Shown piece after piece: positions 36,782-46,311 of a stretch of DNA of 64,000 nt. The position numbers were made by a program, and so were the translations under genes. The stretch is from assembly GCA_965222485.1 (NCBI GenBank), contig CBDCUC010000040.1, positions 806,001 to 870,000 on the forward strand, read 5' to 3'. How positions within the stretch are numbered: position 1 is the first letter of the stretch; each line of letters opens with the position of its first letter. The stretch comes from CBDCUC01 sp965222485 (lineage in GTDB: Bacteria; Pseudomonadota; Alphaproteobacteria; Rhizobiales; Hyphomicrobiaceae). The notes under the pieces were generated by a model. The model worked only from the letters and a program-made list of their open reading frames with translations, did not search any database and was not told the origin of the DNA.

Positions 36782-38350
36782 CTAAACACCATCCGCAATG
36801 CTTTGCATCATGCGCTTTTCGCGCCTGCGTTGTACCGACGACGGAATGCGCATCGCCTCGCGATACTTGGCTACCGTGCGCCGTGCAATGTCGATTCCGT
36901 CAGTTTTGAGCATTTCCACGATTCGGTCATCGGACAGGATCGACTTGGGTGTTTCACCATCAATCAGTTGTCTGATTCGGTGGCGTACGGCCTCTGAAGA
37001 ATGTGCCTCCCCATGCTCTGAAGACGCAATTGCGGAGGTAAAGAAGTATTTGAGTTCGAAGATGCCACGCGCCGTCGCGACATACTTGTTGGAGGTAACC
37101 CGAGAGACCGTCGACTCATGCATTGATATGGCTTCGGCAACTGTCTTTAGATTGAGTGGCCTGAGGTGTTGTACGCCGTAGGTAAAGAACCCGTCCTGCT
37201 GACGCACGATTTCCTCGGCGACACGCAAAATAGTTCGTGCACGCTGGTCGAGACTCTTTACCAGCCAGTTAGCGGTCTGCAGACAATCGACAAGATACCC
37301 TTTGTCCCGTTCTGAGTTGGCCGTCTTTGAAACGCGCGTAAAATAGGTTCTGTTTACCAGTACACGCGGAAGTGTTTCGCTATTAAGCTCGACGAGCCAG
37401 CTGCCATCGGATGCCATGCGCACAATAACGTCCGGGACGATGGGTTGCACCTGGACGGAACCGAATTTCAGCCCTGGCTTGGGATTGAGCTGCTTGATCT
37501 CGTTGATCATGTCGGTGAGCTCTTCCATGTCCACACCGACAGCTTTGCGCAAGCCGTTAATGTCATGTGCGGCCAGCTTGTCGAGGTGTTCCAGGAGCAG
37601 GGCGATTTGCGGATCGTAATGGTTGAGTTCACGTAGCTGCAGCGCCAGGCACTCACCGAGCGAACGCGCAAAAATTCCGGGTGGGTCGAAGGTTTGCAAT
37701 ACGCCCAGCACGCGTTGAACCTGCTCTTCTGAGGCACCCAGGCGGTCGCCGACATTACCGAGGTTGGCGCGCACATAACCTGCCTCGTCGACCGAATCGA
37801 TGAGGTGTTGTCCAATCAGACGGTCCGCTGGATCTGCGAGCGCCAGCGGCAACTGTTGTGCGAGGTGGTCTTTCAGTGAAATCTCGGATGCGACAATCGA
37901 CTCAAGATTCATGTCGTCATCGTCGAAGTTGGAGGATCGTGCCCGCCCGTTCGACCAGCTGGAGGTTCCGGCATACGGATCCGATGCCTGTGCATCGGCG
38001 GCGGAATTGGTTTGCGCTCGGTCAGGAAAGACGTTCTCGAAGTCGGTATCCAGTTCGTTGCCGTCGACACGCTTTTCCAGGTTGAGCCAATTTTCGTCGT
38101 CGCCTTTCGCTTCCATGCCCTCGGAGAATTCCGGACTGGAATTGCCTTCGCCATCCTCTTTGCGTGTTAAACTTTCACCTTCGCTGCCACTTTCATCCCG
38201 CTCCAGCAACGGATTTCTCTCCAGTTCCGTTTCCACGAACTGGACGAGTTCCAGATTTGAAAGTTGCAGAAGTTGAATCGCCTGCTGCAGTTGGGGTGTC
38301 ATCACCAACTGCTGGCTGTTTCTCAACTCGAGTTTGGCCGATAGCGCCAT
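36782..38350 (-). CDS. rpoN: RNA polymerase sigma-54 factor
   Basis: The 522-residue sigma-54 directs RNA polymerase to -24/-12 promoters, needs AAA+ activators and controls nitrogen metabolism and other functions. Region I starts MALSAKLELRNSQQLVMTPQ, Gln/Leu-rich as usual. A variable acidic region II follows at about 50-130, then the core-binding domain at about 130-320. The HTH and the RpoN box, ARRTVAKYREAMRIPSSVQR, close the C-terminus. It follows lptB by 49 bases on the same strand. Confidence 0.98.
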   Translation of the reverse strand: MALSAKLELRNSQQLVMTPQLQQAIQLLQLSNLELVQFVETELERNPLLERDESGSEGESLTRKEDGEGNSSPEFSEGMEAKGDDENWLNLEKRVDGNELDTDFENVFPDRAQTNSAADAQASDPYAGTSSWSNGRARSSNFDDDDMNLESIVASEISLKDHLAQQLPLALADPADRLIGQHLIDSVDEAGYVRANLGNVGDRLGASEEQVQRVLGVLQTFDPPGIFARSLGECLALQLRELNHYDPQIALLLEHLDKLAAHDINGLRKAVGVDMEELTDMINEIKQLNPKPGLKFGSVQVQPIVPDVIVRMASDGSWLVELNSETLPRVLVNRTYFTRVSKTANSERDKGYLVDCLQTANWLVKSLDQRARTILRVAEEIVRQQDGFFTYGVQHLRPLNLKTVAEAISMHESTVSRVTSNKYVATARGIFELKYFFTSAIASSEHGEAHSSEAVRHRIRQLIDGETPKSILSDDRIVEMLKTDGIDIARRTVAKYREAMRIPSSVQRRREKRMMQSIADGV

Positions 38351-38399
38351 GACCTAGCCTTCTTGCCGTCTGAACGGAGCCTTAGGCTTGGCACAATAA

Positions 38400-39239
38400 T
38401 CAACGCCCGTTAACGAACATATCCCCCAGGTATACGCGTCTGACGTCTTCATTGTTTATGATTTCTTGCGGGTTACCTTGTGTAAGAACTTGACCTTCGT
38501 AGATCACGTAGGCGCGTTCCACAAGGTCAAGCGTCTCTCTAACGTTGTGATCTGTAATGAGAACGCCAATCCCGCGCTCAGTCAAGTGACGGACCAGCTG
38601 TTGGATGTCGCCGACGGCCAGCGGGTCGACACCGGCAAACGGCTCGTCCAGCAGCATAAACGCCGGACGGGAGGCCAGGGCCCGGGCGATCTCACAACGC
38701 CTCCGCTCGCCACCGGACAGCGCAATCGAGGGCAGCTTGCGCCGGTCGGCAATACGAAACTCCTCGAGCAATTCATCAAGCTGCTGCTTGCGTTTGCGTC
38801 GGTTCGGCTCAACCAGCTCAAGAACCGACATTATATTTTGTTCAACCGTTAGACCGCGGAAAATCGAGGCCTCTTGAGGAAGATAGCCAATTCCAAGACG
38901 AGCTCGCCGGTACATCGGCAGCCGGGTGACATCGTGCCCATCAATGGTGATCTGACCGGAGTCAGCGGGGACAAGGCCTGTAATCATGTAAAAAACGGTG
39001 GTCTTTCCGGCACCATTCGGGCCCAGTAGCCCAACTGACTCGCCCCGCCGCACCGACAGGCTCACCCCTTTTACAACTGTCCTATTCTTGTAGGTCTTTT
39101 TGACCTCACCGACCGTTAACCAACCTTCAGCACCGTGCGCCAGCACCACCTCAGACTCGATGCGTCGATCGCGCCACTGATCTGGATAGTGTTGATATTG
39201 GGCCGGGTCGCCCGTCGCCGGTTGCGAACCGTAGTCCAT
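38400..39239 (-). CDS. lptB: LPS export ABC transporter ATP-binding protein LptB
   Basis: LptB is the ATPase that powers extraction of LPS from the inner membrane via LptFG. The 279-residue protein holds Walker A (GPNGAGKTT), Q-loop (YLPQEASIFR), signature LSGGERRRCEIARA, Walker B LLDEPFAGVDP and the switch His (ITDHNV). About 40 extra residues precede the ATPase core; the ATG at 39239 was chosen over the open frame extending to 39401. A weak ribosome binding site makes the exact start uncertain. It lies between the LptC-LptA gene and rpoN. Confidence 0.95.
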   Translation of the reverse strand: MDYGSQPATGDPAQYQHYPDQWRDRRIESEVVLAHGAEGWLTVGEVKKTYKNRTVVKGVSLSVRRGESVGLLGPNGAGKTTVFYMITGLVPADSGQITIDGHDVTRLPMYRRARLGIGYLPQEASIFRGLTVEQNIMSVLELVEPNRRKRKQQLDELLEEFRIADRRKLPSIALSGGERRRCEIARALASRPAFMLLDEPFAGVDPLAVGDIQQLVRHLTERGIGVLITDHNVRETLDLVERAYVIYEGQVLTQGNPQEIINNEDVRRVYLGDMFVNGR

Positions 39240-39575
39240 CGTGCCATCGGGTGGCGAATTCGGGAACCGCGGAACGTTTACCAATGTTGCAACCTCAACG
39301 ACATGACGGCCTGCCCTCTGGCGCGAGTGGGCGAGAACTGATGATACACACGCGCCGGTGAACCAGCGGCGGCGGCGTAAACTGCCGCCAATTGTGCGCA
39401 CAAATTAAGGCCAACGGCGCCAGCAGGCGGATTACCATAGTGCGGATATTCAGCAGGCGGCTGAAAACCACCTAACATGACCGAATTCGTTAGCCAATGT
39501 AGCGACGAACCAGAAAATGTGAAGTTGCCGTGCTCCCGGCACAAGCCGGCTTGGGTGTAAAAAAAATCGCTAGCC
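39240..39575. other. Interval between the LptC-LptA gene and lptB
   Basis: The 336-base gap has no supported gene, although part of it (39240-39401) could be an N-terminal extension of LptB. Its remainder looks non-coding. An alternative promoter for lptB-rpoN could lie here. Confidence 0.45.
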
Positions 39576-41693
39576 TCAGTTAGATTGACCGCCCGTCGTC
39601 GTAAACGATTCCCAGCTGCTGGCGCTGGGTTGGCGGGCGCGTGCCGCATTTGAACCCTCGGCCGGCGCCGCCTGTTTTGAACCCGGTGTCTGAGCGCCTG
39701 ATTTGGAGCGCTGCGTTTTCGCCGAATTCTTAAGCTCTTGCGGATAGAAGACAGCGCTTGCCCGTCCGTCTGGCATCTGGATTGGTCTAAGTTGCGTCTT
39801 ACCTTTACCCTTTCCCTTCTTTTTTGCAGACTCAACCTGGGTTTCCAGGATCGATGACCAACCGCCCCCCGCAACATTCTTGTCACTTACGATAGTCGCT
39901 TCGCCACTGTTCATATTGATCAGGATTCGCGTGCCGCGAACGACGGTTTTTCCCTGACTTAGCCTGACATCGCCGCCAACTTCCACGGTGTTGGTCTTTG
40001 CGTCGAATTTTGCCCAGTCGCCTTCCGCCTTATGCGCATTGGTCGATGTAATCACAACCTTTCCATCTGCGCGGATCTCTTTCAATTGAGCGGTCGTATT
40101 CTCGCTCTTATCTTTCTTCGCGGCGAGCGGATCGCCAAGGCCACTTCCGCCCACGTAGTGAGCAGTAAGCTTTGTCGATCGCATCGTGAAGGAGCCCTGC
40201 CTAGCAACGACGCCGCCCACGAATACCGCCGAGCTTTGTTTGTCATCGACATCAAGGCTGTCGGCTTCAATATCGACCGGCGCTTTCGGGTCGGTGGCAA
40301 ATGCAGCACCAAGGGTCTTCTTTTTCGGTGCGTTCGTGGGCTTGGTGTCCGTGCCTGCCTTGTCGCTGCCCTTTGCACCATCGTTTGAGTAAAGGCGGGC
40401 AGTGATCCGGCCAGGGCCGCTGCCGCCGGCCGGAGGCGCAGTCAGCTTTGCAATACCTTTGGCCTGATCGACGAACAGATGACGCCCATTAAGCCGGTTC
40501 CGCCCCTGGATGACCACGACATTGCCACTGAGCACCGCACTTCCGTCTTTGGAGTTGAGTAGGGCCTGGTCCGCCGTTGCACGCCGGTCCTGTCCGCTGG
40601 ACAACACGACATTTTGCGACAACAACGCGGTCTGCTGTTTTGCATCAAACACCGCTGATTGGCTGGTCACCTGTTGCTCAGCGCCGCGTTTTATCATCAC
40701 CGGATACTTGGCGGTGATCTTGTCGACCTGAGAGGCGCCTGAAGATGACTTGTTCTTACTTTCCGGCTTACCGCCGTCGGACGGTTTCTCTTCGTTCTTG
40801 TAGGCGATTTCCAATTCGCGCGTAACAAGCGTGGTCTCACCCTGAACGGCTCGCACATTGCCGGCGAATACCGCGAGTTTCTTATCGTCAAATACGTCCA
40901 GGCGCTTCGCGTACACGTCGACAGGTTGATCCGAAGCCCCAAACGGGTTCGCGCCGTTGGCATTTTGCTTCCGTCCCGCGGCCTGACCGGCTGCGGTAAC
41001 CTCTGGCTTTTTTTTCTGCGGTCTCAGCCGCGCCACGACATCGTCTAGAAACGAAACCTCTCGCGTCTGCTGCCGTATTTGCAGCCGGTTCGATTTGATC
41101 GAGCCCGTTGCCATTTCCACTTGCACCGGGTCGTTGGATGTAATCAGCTTCTTCTTCGTCTTGATCGAGGCGGTCTTTAGTTTGGCCGACATGCCATCCT
41201 GCGACGTGATTGTGATGCCGTCGAATAGCTCCAGGTGGTTGGACTTGGTATCAAATGTGCCGCGCGTTGCCTCAAGCACGGTCTTCATCTTTTTGGCATC
41301 TACAAGTTCGCCGGTAATCGTATTCAGCGTGACCTGCCTTGGCTTGGAAAAATCCTGCTTGGCGGTCTTGGCAGTGATGAAATATGACCCGCCGTCCTTG
41401 TTGAAGCCGCGATATGTCGGGTTGTTCATCGCGAGGTTTTCGGGCAGCACTTTTCTTGGATCCAGGTCAACGATCGACCCATCCCAGTCCTTTGAATTCA
41501 TCGCTGAGGCGGCATAAAGAGCAGCAACGCCAAAACACGCCGCCGGCAGAAAGAGCCTCATTGCATTGACAAAACGCGTGTGCCTTTTGGCCGCGTGCAA
41601 TGCAGACGTACGGTCAGTCACGGTCACGATGCCGCCGCCAGCTTGCCGGGCATCGGTGCTCCCCGTGCCGTGAATTGCCGTCGCATCCGTCAT
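39576..41693 (-). CDS. LptC-LptA fusion, periplasmic LPS bridge protein
   Basis: The 705-residue protein (from ATG 41693) joins two Lpt functions. A membrane anchor lies at about residues 45-65 (MRLFLPAACFGVAALYAASA). An LptC domain follows at about 70-225 (MNNPTYRGFNKDGGSYFITA; YFITAKTAKQDFSKPR). Two OstA/LptA-like beta-jellyroll blocks sit at about 256-420 (VDVYAKRLDVFDDKKLAVFA) and 470-605 (VDIEADSLDVDDKQSSAVFV), each with the phrase pattern of LptA strands. A basic, Gln/Ala-rich tail ends it. In most proteobacteria lptC and lptA are separate genes, and no other lptA lies here. This would link inner-membrane LptC covalently to the periplasmic bridge. A TTG at 41735 could add 14 residues. 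Confidence 0.86.
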   Translation of the reverse strand: MTDATAIHGTGSTDARQAGGGIVTVTDRTSALHAAKRHTRFVNAMRLFLPAACFGVAALYAASAMNSKDWDGSIVDLDPRKVLPENLAMNNPTYRGFNKDGGSYFITAKTAKQDFSKPRQVTLNTITGELVDAKKMKTVLEATRGTFDTKSNHLELFDGITITSQDGMSAKLKTASIKTKKKLITSNDPVQVEMATGSIKSNRLQIRQQTREVSFLDDVVARLRPQKKKPEVTAAGQAAGRKQNANGANPFGASDQPVDVYAKRLDVFDDKKLAVFAGNVRAVQGETTLVTRELEIAYKNEEKPSDGGKPESKNKSSSGASQVDKITAKYPVMIKRGAEQQVTSQSAVFDAKQQTALLSQNVVLSSGQDRRATADQALLNSKDGSAVLSGNVVVIQGRNRLNGRHLFVDQAKGIAKLTAPPAGGSGPGRITARLYSNDGAKGSDKAGTDTKPTNAPKKKTLGAAFATDPKAPVDIEADSLDVDDKQSSAVFVGGVVARQGSFTMRSTKLTAHYVGGSGLGDPLAAKKDKSENTTAQLKEIRADGKVVITSTNAHKAEGDWAKFDAKTNTVEVGGDVRLSQGKTVVRGTRILINMNSGEATIVSDKNVAGGGWSSILETQVESAKKKGKGKGKTQLRPIQMPDGRASAVFYPQELKNSAKTQRSKSGAQTPGSKQAAPAEGSNAARARQPSASSWESFTTTGGQSN

Positions 41694-41965
41694 TTTGGTA
41701 TTCGGGCCTTCGCGAGCCTGTGATGTTCGTGTCAATGTCTAACGCGCGAACATGGCGTGCGCCAACACAACTCTTGGCCGGTTCCCGCCAACACGCGCAA
41801 AAATGCTTTGGTATACGCCGGATCCACCCACGGACCGGGCTGGAAACCCTAATGCCCCGCGTGCTGACCTTCCCCCTCAATTGGGGTAAATTTGCGACCC
41901 GGTTTTGTCCTTCAATAAGCGATGCCGGGGCCATCAGCCTGAGCCGGCAGCCCTAGGGGCGTGCA

Positions 41966-42589
41966 CTATTTGTGACCGAACAGGTCCATCTCGGCAAAAC
42001 CCGCCAAATCGAGCTCTGCCCGTGTCGGAAGGAAGTCAAAAGCAGCCTGTGCAAATTCCCGCCGTCCATCTCGATCCAGCATTTCGTCGAGCTTCGCCTT
42101 GAGCTTGTGCAGATAAAGCACATCAGAGGCCGCATACGCCTGTTGTGCCGGGCTTAGGTCTTCTGCCGCCCAATCGGAACTTTGCTGCTGCTTTGACAGC
42201 TCAACGCCCAAGAGTTCGCTGCACAGATCCTTCAGGCCATGACGGTCAGTATAGGTCCGCGCCAGCTTGGACCCGATCTTTGTGCAGAAAACTGGTGTTG
42301 TCGTCGCGCCGAGGTACTTTTTCAACACCGCGATATCGAAGCGTCCAAAGTGAAAAATCTTCAAAACCTTTGGATCGTTCAAGAGCGCAATGAGGCGTGG
42401 GGCGCGGTAGTCATCGGGGCGGAACTGTACGAGATGGGCAACACCGTCACCGGCTGAAAGTTGCACGAGGCACAGGCGGTCGCGATGCGGATTAAGACCG
42501 AGCGTCTCCGTATCGATTGCGACGCTATCACCAAACGACAAACCCTCCGGAAGATCGCCCGTATGAAGTTCGATTTTTCCTGCTGACAT
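41966..42589 (-). CDS. Ribonuclease D-family 3'-5' exonuclease
   Basis: The 207-residue protein is a DEDDy-type 3'-5' exonuclease domain alone: VAIDTETLGLN (Exo I), KIFHFGRFDIAVL (Exo II) and YAASDVLYLHKL (Exo III, with Tyr). Full-length RNase D in E. coli adds HRDC domains, absent here, which is usual for the short alphaproteobacterial form. It should trim RNA 3' ends, such as tRNA precursors. The ATG at 42589 begins MSAGKIELHTGDL. It starts the rnd-lpt-lptB-rpoN-hpf-ptsN cluster, with tRNA-Leu next upstream. Confidence 0.93.
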   Translation of the reverse strand: MSAGKIELHTGDLPEGLSFGDSVAIDTETLGLNPHRDRLCLVQLSAGDGVAHLVQFRPDDYRAPRLIALLNDPKVLKIFHFGRFDIAVLKKYLGATTTPVFCTKIGSKLARTYTDRHGLKDLCSELLGVELSKQQQSSDWAAEDLSPAQQAYAASDVLYLHKLKAKLDEMLDRDGRREFAQAAFDFLPTRAELDLAGFAEMDLFGHK

Positions 42590-42699
42590 TGCCGAAGCCC
42601 CTTGTGCAACTTGTTCAATCTGTCCGCACGTGGCGTCCTGCCGGCTAGGTGCCGGGCGCCAGCACATGACGCTATCACATGAAGCAGGCGCGGCGCTGA

Positions 42700-42786
<87 letters not shown>

Positions 42787-43257
42787 AAATCGAAGGTGGG
42801 CTTACAGGCAACTCAAAAATGAAGCCGCGGGAAGTCCCCCGCGATGTATTGACTGCCTGCTGAAGCGGCTGTGGTAGTTTGCGCGGGAGGCGTTGTCAAT
42901 TACGGCTGCCGCGGTTTGTACCAATTGCGGCGGTGAGCACCAGCAGTAGGCGTACAAGGTGCGGCAATCCTTCATACCAAATGCGGGCAAATTACCCCTT
43001 TGCACTGCTTCACAGGCATCACACCGATGTGTAATGCATTGAGGGGCGGTACTCAAAATGTCCGGGGGACGAACATGCCGGATGTCAGGGCGTGCGGTAA
43101 TGGCGCGCGTGGCAACACCAGTCGGTCATATGCTGCCAGGCGTGTCTGCAACCGGCGAATGCGGCACGGGTAGCCGGTCCACGATCCTGCTGCCAAGTTT
43201 GGTGGCACATAGCTGGGTAGAATTTAAATGTCAGAAAGCTTATCGAGGGCAACCAAT
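42787..43257. other. Gene-free interval between tRNA-Leu and the NDUFA9-like gene
   Basis: This 471-base region holds no supported protein gene; small frames in both strands lack start signals. It presumably contains the promoters of the tRNA (minus) and the SDR gene (plus). Nothing more is distinct in it. Confidence 0.5.
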
Positions 43258-44223
43258 ATGGACGAGCTTGCCACAGTTTTCGGCGGGTCTGGATTCGTCG
43301 GGCGAAATATAGTTCGCGAATTGGCAGCGCGCGGCTATCGTATTCGCGCCGCATCACGGCGTCCCGATCTGGCCGGCCATCTTCAGCCCATGGGTGTCGT
43401 CGGTCAGATTCAGCCGGTACAGGCCAACCTGCGATATCCAGAGTCTGTCGATCGGGCCGTTAACGGTGCCGACATCGTAATCAATTGTGTTGGCATCCTG
43501 GCCGGCACGGGCAAGCAAAGCTTCAAGGCTGTACACGAAGACGGCGCGCGCGCCGTCGCTAGGGCAGCACGGCAGGCCGGCGCACGTCGACTGATCCATA
43601 TCTCTGCAATAGGTGCAGATCCAAAGGCGAGATCGAACTATGCACGTTCCAAAGCGCGCGGCGAAGCTGCTGTGCTGGAAGAATTTCCCGACGCAATTAT
43701 TCTTCGACCATCAATCGTGTTTGGCCCTGAGGATGAGTTCTTCAATCGCTTTGCGGGGATGGCCACCCTATCGCCGTTTCTGCCTCTGATCGGTCGCGGT
43801 CGAACACGCTTCCAGCCGATCTACGTCGGCGATCTAGCACTAGCTGTAGCGAATGCTGCCGTTAGCCACGGTCGTAGCGGTCAAATTTACGAGCTTGGCG
43901 GACCCGATGTCATGTCGTTTCGTCAATTGCTCGATCACACGCAGTCCTGGTCTGGGCGCAAGCGCCGTTACGTCAGCATTCCATTTTGGATCGCAAAGCT
44001 AATGGCGCTCTTGACTTGGCCGTTGCCCAACGCGCTGCGCCCCATGACCTTGGACCAGGTTCGTATGCTGCAAAAGGATAATGTTGTCAGTCAGGAGGCA
44101 GAAAAAGACGGACGCACGATTACGGAACTTGGCGTTGAGCTCCCGCATGCGTGCGGTGTCATCGTTCCTCAGTATTTGGAAAGATTTAAGCCGAAAGGCC
44201 AATTTGCACACTATCGCGGCTGA
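43258..44223 (+). CDS. Complex I NDUFA9-like NAD(P)-binding protein
   Basis: The 321-residue protein is an atypical short-chain dehydrogenase. The dinucleotide motif VFGGSGFVGRNIVREL is at residues 7-22, and SAIGADPKARSNYARSKARG covers the active-site Tyr/Lys region. RPSIVFGPEDEFFNRFA matches the NDUFA9/complex I NAD(P)-binding subfamily. Bacterial members are associated with respiratory complex I assembly or quinone-related enzymes; activity is uncertain. The ATG at 43258 has GAGGG 8 bases upstream; an in-frame ATG at 43228 lacks such a site. A strong terminator follows. Confidence 0.92.
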   Translation: MDELATVFGGSGFVGRNIVRELAARGYRIRAASRRPDLAGHLQPMGVVGQIQPVQANLRYPESVDRAVNGADIVINCVGILAGTGKQSFKAVHEDGARAVARAARQAGARRLIHISAIGADPKARSNYARSKARGEAAVLEEFPDAIILRPSIVFGPEDEFFNRFAGMATLSPFLPLIGRGRTRFQPIYVGDLALAVANAAVSHGRSGQIYELGGPDVMSFRQLLDHTQSWSGRKRRYVSIPFWIAKLMALLTWPLPNALRPMTLDQVRMLQKDNVVSQEAEKDGRTITELGVELPHACGVIVPQYLERFKPKGQFAHYRG

Positions 44224-44311
44224 CCAGCTTGCTTAGGGTCTAATCGGCCCGGCTTGATACCCAAATGGGGCTGCGACCATTCTTTATCGAACAATAACAA
44301 CGGCAACACAT

Positions 44312-44346
44312 AAGCCCCGGCCTTGGTTAGAGCCGGGGCTTTAAAT
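44312..44346 (+). terminator. Rho-independent terminator
   Basis: A perfect 10-bp stem, AAGCCCCGGC/GCCGGGGCTT, has a 10-base loop and is followed by TAAATT. It lies between the NDUFA9-like gene and the convergent DUF1150 gene. It probably stops both transcripts, though the T tract is weak on both sides. Confidence 0.8.
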
Positions 44347-44431
44347 TGTGTCAGCTTATGCCTTGTGCGCAACACTTGCCGGTCGTCGGCAAGAAAAATA
44401 TGCCACAAGCAAATTCGCTACGGATGTCAGT

Positions 44432-44689
44432 CTAATGCACGCTGGCCACTTCTAATTCGTCACCCATAGCATGCCCAAGTGCAGCCTGCATGGTGTCGGT
44501 CAACGCCAAGGGCGTACCGTCCGCAGCATGCAATGCGTAAAGGTTTATGCCTTCAGGCAGGCCTTCGATAGTTGGAAATATGCGGCTGGCTTCATCGGAC
44601 GTCAGTGTCTTGATGTATGCAACCTCACCGTCGCCAAGATGCGCAAGCTCCTGCTCGCTAATCTCGCGTTTTTCGATTTCTGCATTCAT
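44432..44689 (-). CDS. DUF1150 family protein
   Basis: The 85-residue acidic protein has the family pattern MNAEIEKREISEQELAHLGD, then EVAYIKTLTSDEA and YALHAADGTPLALTDTMQAAL, with the terminal VASVH. Members are found just downstream of small heat-shock protein genes in alphaproteobacteria, as here (Hsp20 ends 174 bases upstream). The function is unknown; association with the heat-shock response is inferred from position. The ATG at 44689 avoids a longer extension that is not family-like. Confidence 0.88.
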   Translation of the reverse strand: MNAEIEKREISEQELAHLGDGEVAYIKTLTSDEASRIFPTIEGLPEGINLYALHAADGTPLALTDTMQAALGHAMGDELEVASVH

Positions 44690-44862
44690 GACGCATACTC
44701 CTCCATCCTCGAAGGCCCCAGGCACGTCATGCCATATGTTCACGGCGGAAATACAACAATTTCCCCAACAGTACGTGAACAGGAGACCATCATCTGCCGA
44801 TTCGCTGCGCTTGGCCAACGAATTGGACCGATTCCTTAACGTGTGTGGCTTCGGTGTGACCG

Positions 44863-45285
44863 TTAGCCAATGTCGATTTTTCGGATTTGCCGCTGCGGTT
44901 CGAGGCGAACGAGATCGATTGACAACAAACCATCGGCTAAGTCGGCTGATTTAACCTCAATACCGTCGGCAAGCACGAATGTTCTTTGAAACTGCCGTGC
45001 TGCAATGCCGCGATACAGGTACTCACGTGGCGCCTCTTCCTGTTGGCGGCCTCTTACTGTGAGCTGCTTGTCTTCAAGAGAGATCTCAAGCTGGTCTCGG
45101 GTAAAACCTGCAACCGCGAGTGTAATGCGCAGCAATTCTGCCGCGCCGTCATCGTCGGCCTGCACCCGCTCGATATTATATGGCGGGTAGCCTCCGTCCG
45201 CGCCTTTTCCGGCCCGGTCCACCAACCGTTCTATTTCCTCAAACCCTAAAAGGAAGGGACTTGAGAGCATGCCCATGCGCGTCAT
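44863..45285 (-). CDS. Small heat-shock protein (Hsp20/IbpA family)
   Basis: The 140-residue ATP-independent chaperone binds denatured proteins. The alpha-crystallin domain runs from about residue 35 to 130: YNIERVQADDDGAAELLRIT, LAVAGFTRDQLEISLEDKQL and RGIAARQFQRTFVLADGIEV. The N-terminal arm (MTRMGMLSSPFLLGFEEIER) and short tail are usual. The I-x-I/V motif is in the tail (IRKIDIG). It precedes a DUF1150 gene in the normal order. No clear ROSE or sigma-32 element could be assigned upstream. Confidence 0.93.
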   Translation of the reverse strand: MTRMGMLSSPFLLGFEEIERLVDRAGKGADGGYPPYNIERVQADDDGAAELLRITLAVAGFTRDQLEISLEDKQLTVRGRQQEEAPREYLYRGIAARQFQRTFVLADGIEVKSADLADGLLSIDLVRLEPQRQIRKIDIG

Positions 45286-45612
45286 CTTTTAAAAGCCCTT
45301 GTCTATTCGAAGCGACTTTGCCGAACAGCTCGTGAATTGGCAGCAATGAGAGCCAAGGCGAAAAGCTGGCCTCCCATCCACCCGGCCCATGATCCACTGA
45401 CGGCGCCGGTTGCTTCAGAGCATTTCGGATGCTCAACATATGGGGTGTTGGGCCATGACTTCAAGCAGCCCACGAAATTCAAAGGTAGGCGCGCGCCTCT
45501 CCATTCGATTGGAAAACCCGGATTGCGGCGGCTGCTGTTGATGCTCATCAATGCGGCCGGGCGTCGCGCCGCCATCCTGGCCTAGTCGGACACTGACCAA
45601 AGGATGCTGTTC
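45286..45612. other. Gene-free interval before the cytochrome c gene
   Basis: These 327 bases sit between the Hsp20 and cytochrome genes, which point apart. Overlapping frames on both strands (80-90 codons) lack ribosome binding sites and recognised domains. The hsp20 promoter should be here, but it is not assigned. Confidence 0.45.
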
Positions 45613-46047
45613 ATGCCCAATTTCCGAGTGTTGCCGGTATTAGTTTTTACCGCTGCACTACACGTTTTTGCACCGATCACGCTGGCCCAGGACGAGCAAC
45701 AGGATGCTCTGTCCGCCGAGATCAGGCCCGATGACAGCACCGGCCGTCAGAAGTACCTGCGGTATTGCGCAGTATGTCATGGCCAAGACGGAGACGGCTA
45801 CGGGCCGATGGCAGAAGTCCTCAAAGAGAAGCCGGCCGATCTGACTAGAATTTCGGCGCGCAATGGCGGTGAGTTTCCATTCGAGCGTGTTGCCGACACC
45901 ATCGCCAATGGAGGCGGCTACAAAGCGCACGGGAGTTCAAGCATGCTGGCTTGGGGTCCAGTATTTTCAAGTGAAGCGAATGCGCAACGCGCAGCTGCTC
46001 GCATCGAGCAGCTGGCCGACTATCTACGTACGATTCAAATTCAATAA
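45613..46047 (+). CDS. Exported class I c-type cytochrome
   Basis: The 144-residue periplasmic protein has a signal peptide (RVLPVLVFTAALHVFAPITLAQ) and one haem site, CAVCHGQDGDGYGPMA. The distal Met ligand is probably in HGSSSMLAWGPVF (about residue 112). It is a monohaem electron carrier of the cytochrome c type. The ATG at 45613 follows AAAGG by 9 bases; the ATG at 45604 lies within that site. It stands alone, with repeats downstream. Confidence 0.9.
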   Translation: MPNFRVLPVLVFTAALHVFAPITLAQDEQQDALSAEIRPDDSTGRQKYLRYCAVCHGQDGDGYGPMAEVLKEKPADLTRISARNGGEFPFERVADTIANGGGYKAHGSSSMLAWGPVFSSEANAQRAAARIEQLADYLRTIQIQ

Positions 46048-46311
46048 TGGGCTCATACGCCTTCGGCTACATTATTGAGCTGTGCCGACTGCGACGCCTT
46101 CAGCTACCGCAGCGGCGGTCAACTCGCCGCCTGCGGCATCACGCGTCGCGACGTTTGCTGCGTGCATTGCGCCACCTTGGGTGCTTCCCGGCGCGGGTGT
46201 AGGCGAAGCCCAACCCGTCACCGGACTCGCAGGCCCGCGCAGAAGCGCGGAATAGCCTGCGAGCAAAAACAGAGGCGGAGCCGTGGGCGTCGGCGCAAAA
46301 AAACACATCCT
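46048..46311. repeat. Dispersed GC-rich repeat cluster (copy 1)
   Basis: The intergenic stretch holds several units of a repeat also found at 50.8-51.1 kb. AGGCGGAGCCGTGGG followed by CGTCGGCGCAA lies at 46273-46298; a relative starting AGGCGAAGCC lies at 46201-46220. A 20-base block at 46112-46131 is the exact inverse complement of 51010-51029. TACGCCTTCGGCTACA at 46052-46070 resembles TACGCCTCCGGCTACA near 50793. No ORF here has a ribosome binding site. It looks like a dispersed intergenic element of unknown type. Confidence 0.7.

Noticed and set aside
45303..45575. 90-codon minus-strand frame with a hydrophobic segment upstream of hsp20
   Set aside because: No ribosome binding site at any start, no known domain, and a competing frame covers the same bases on the other strand.
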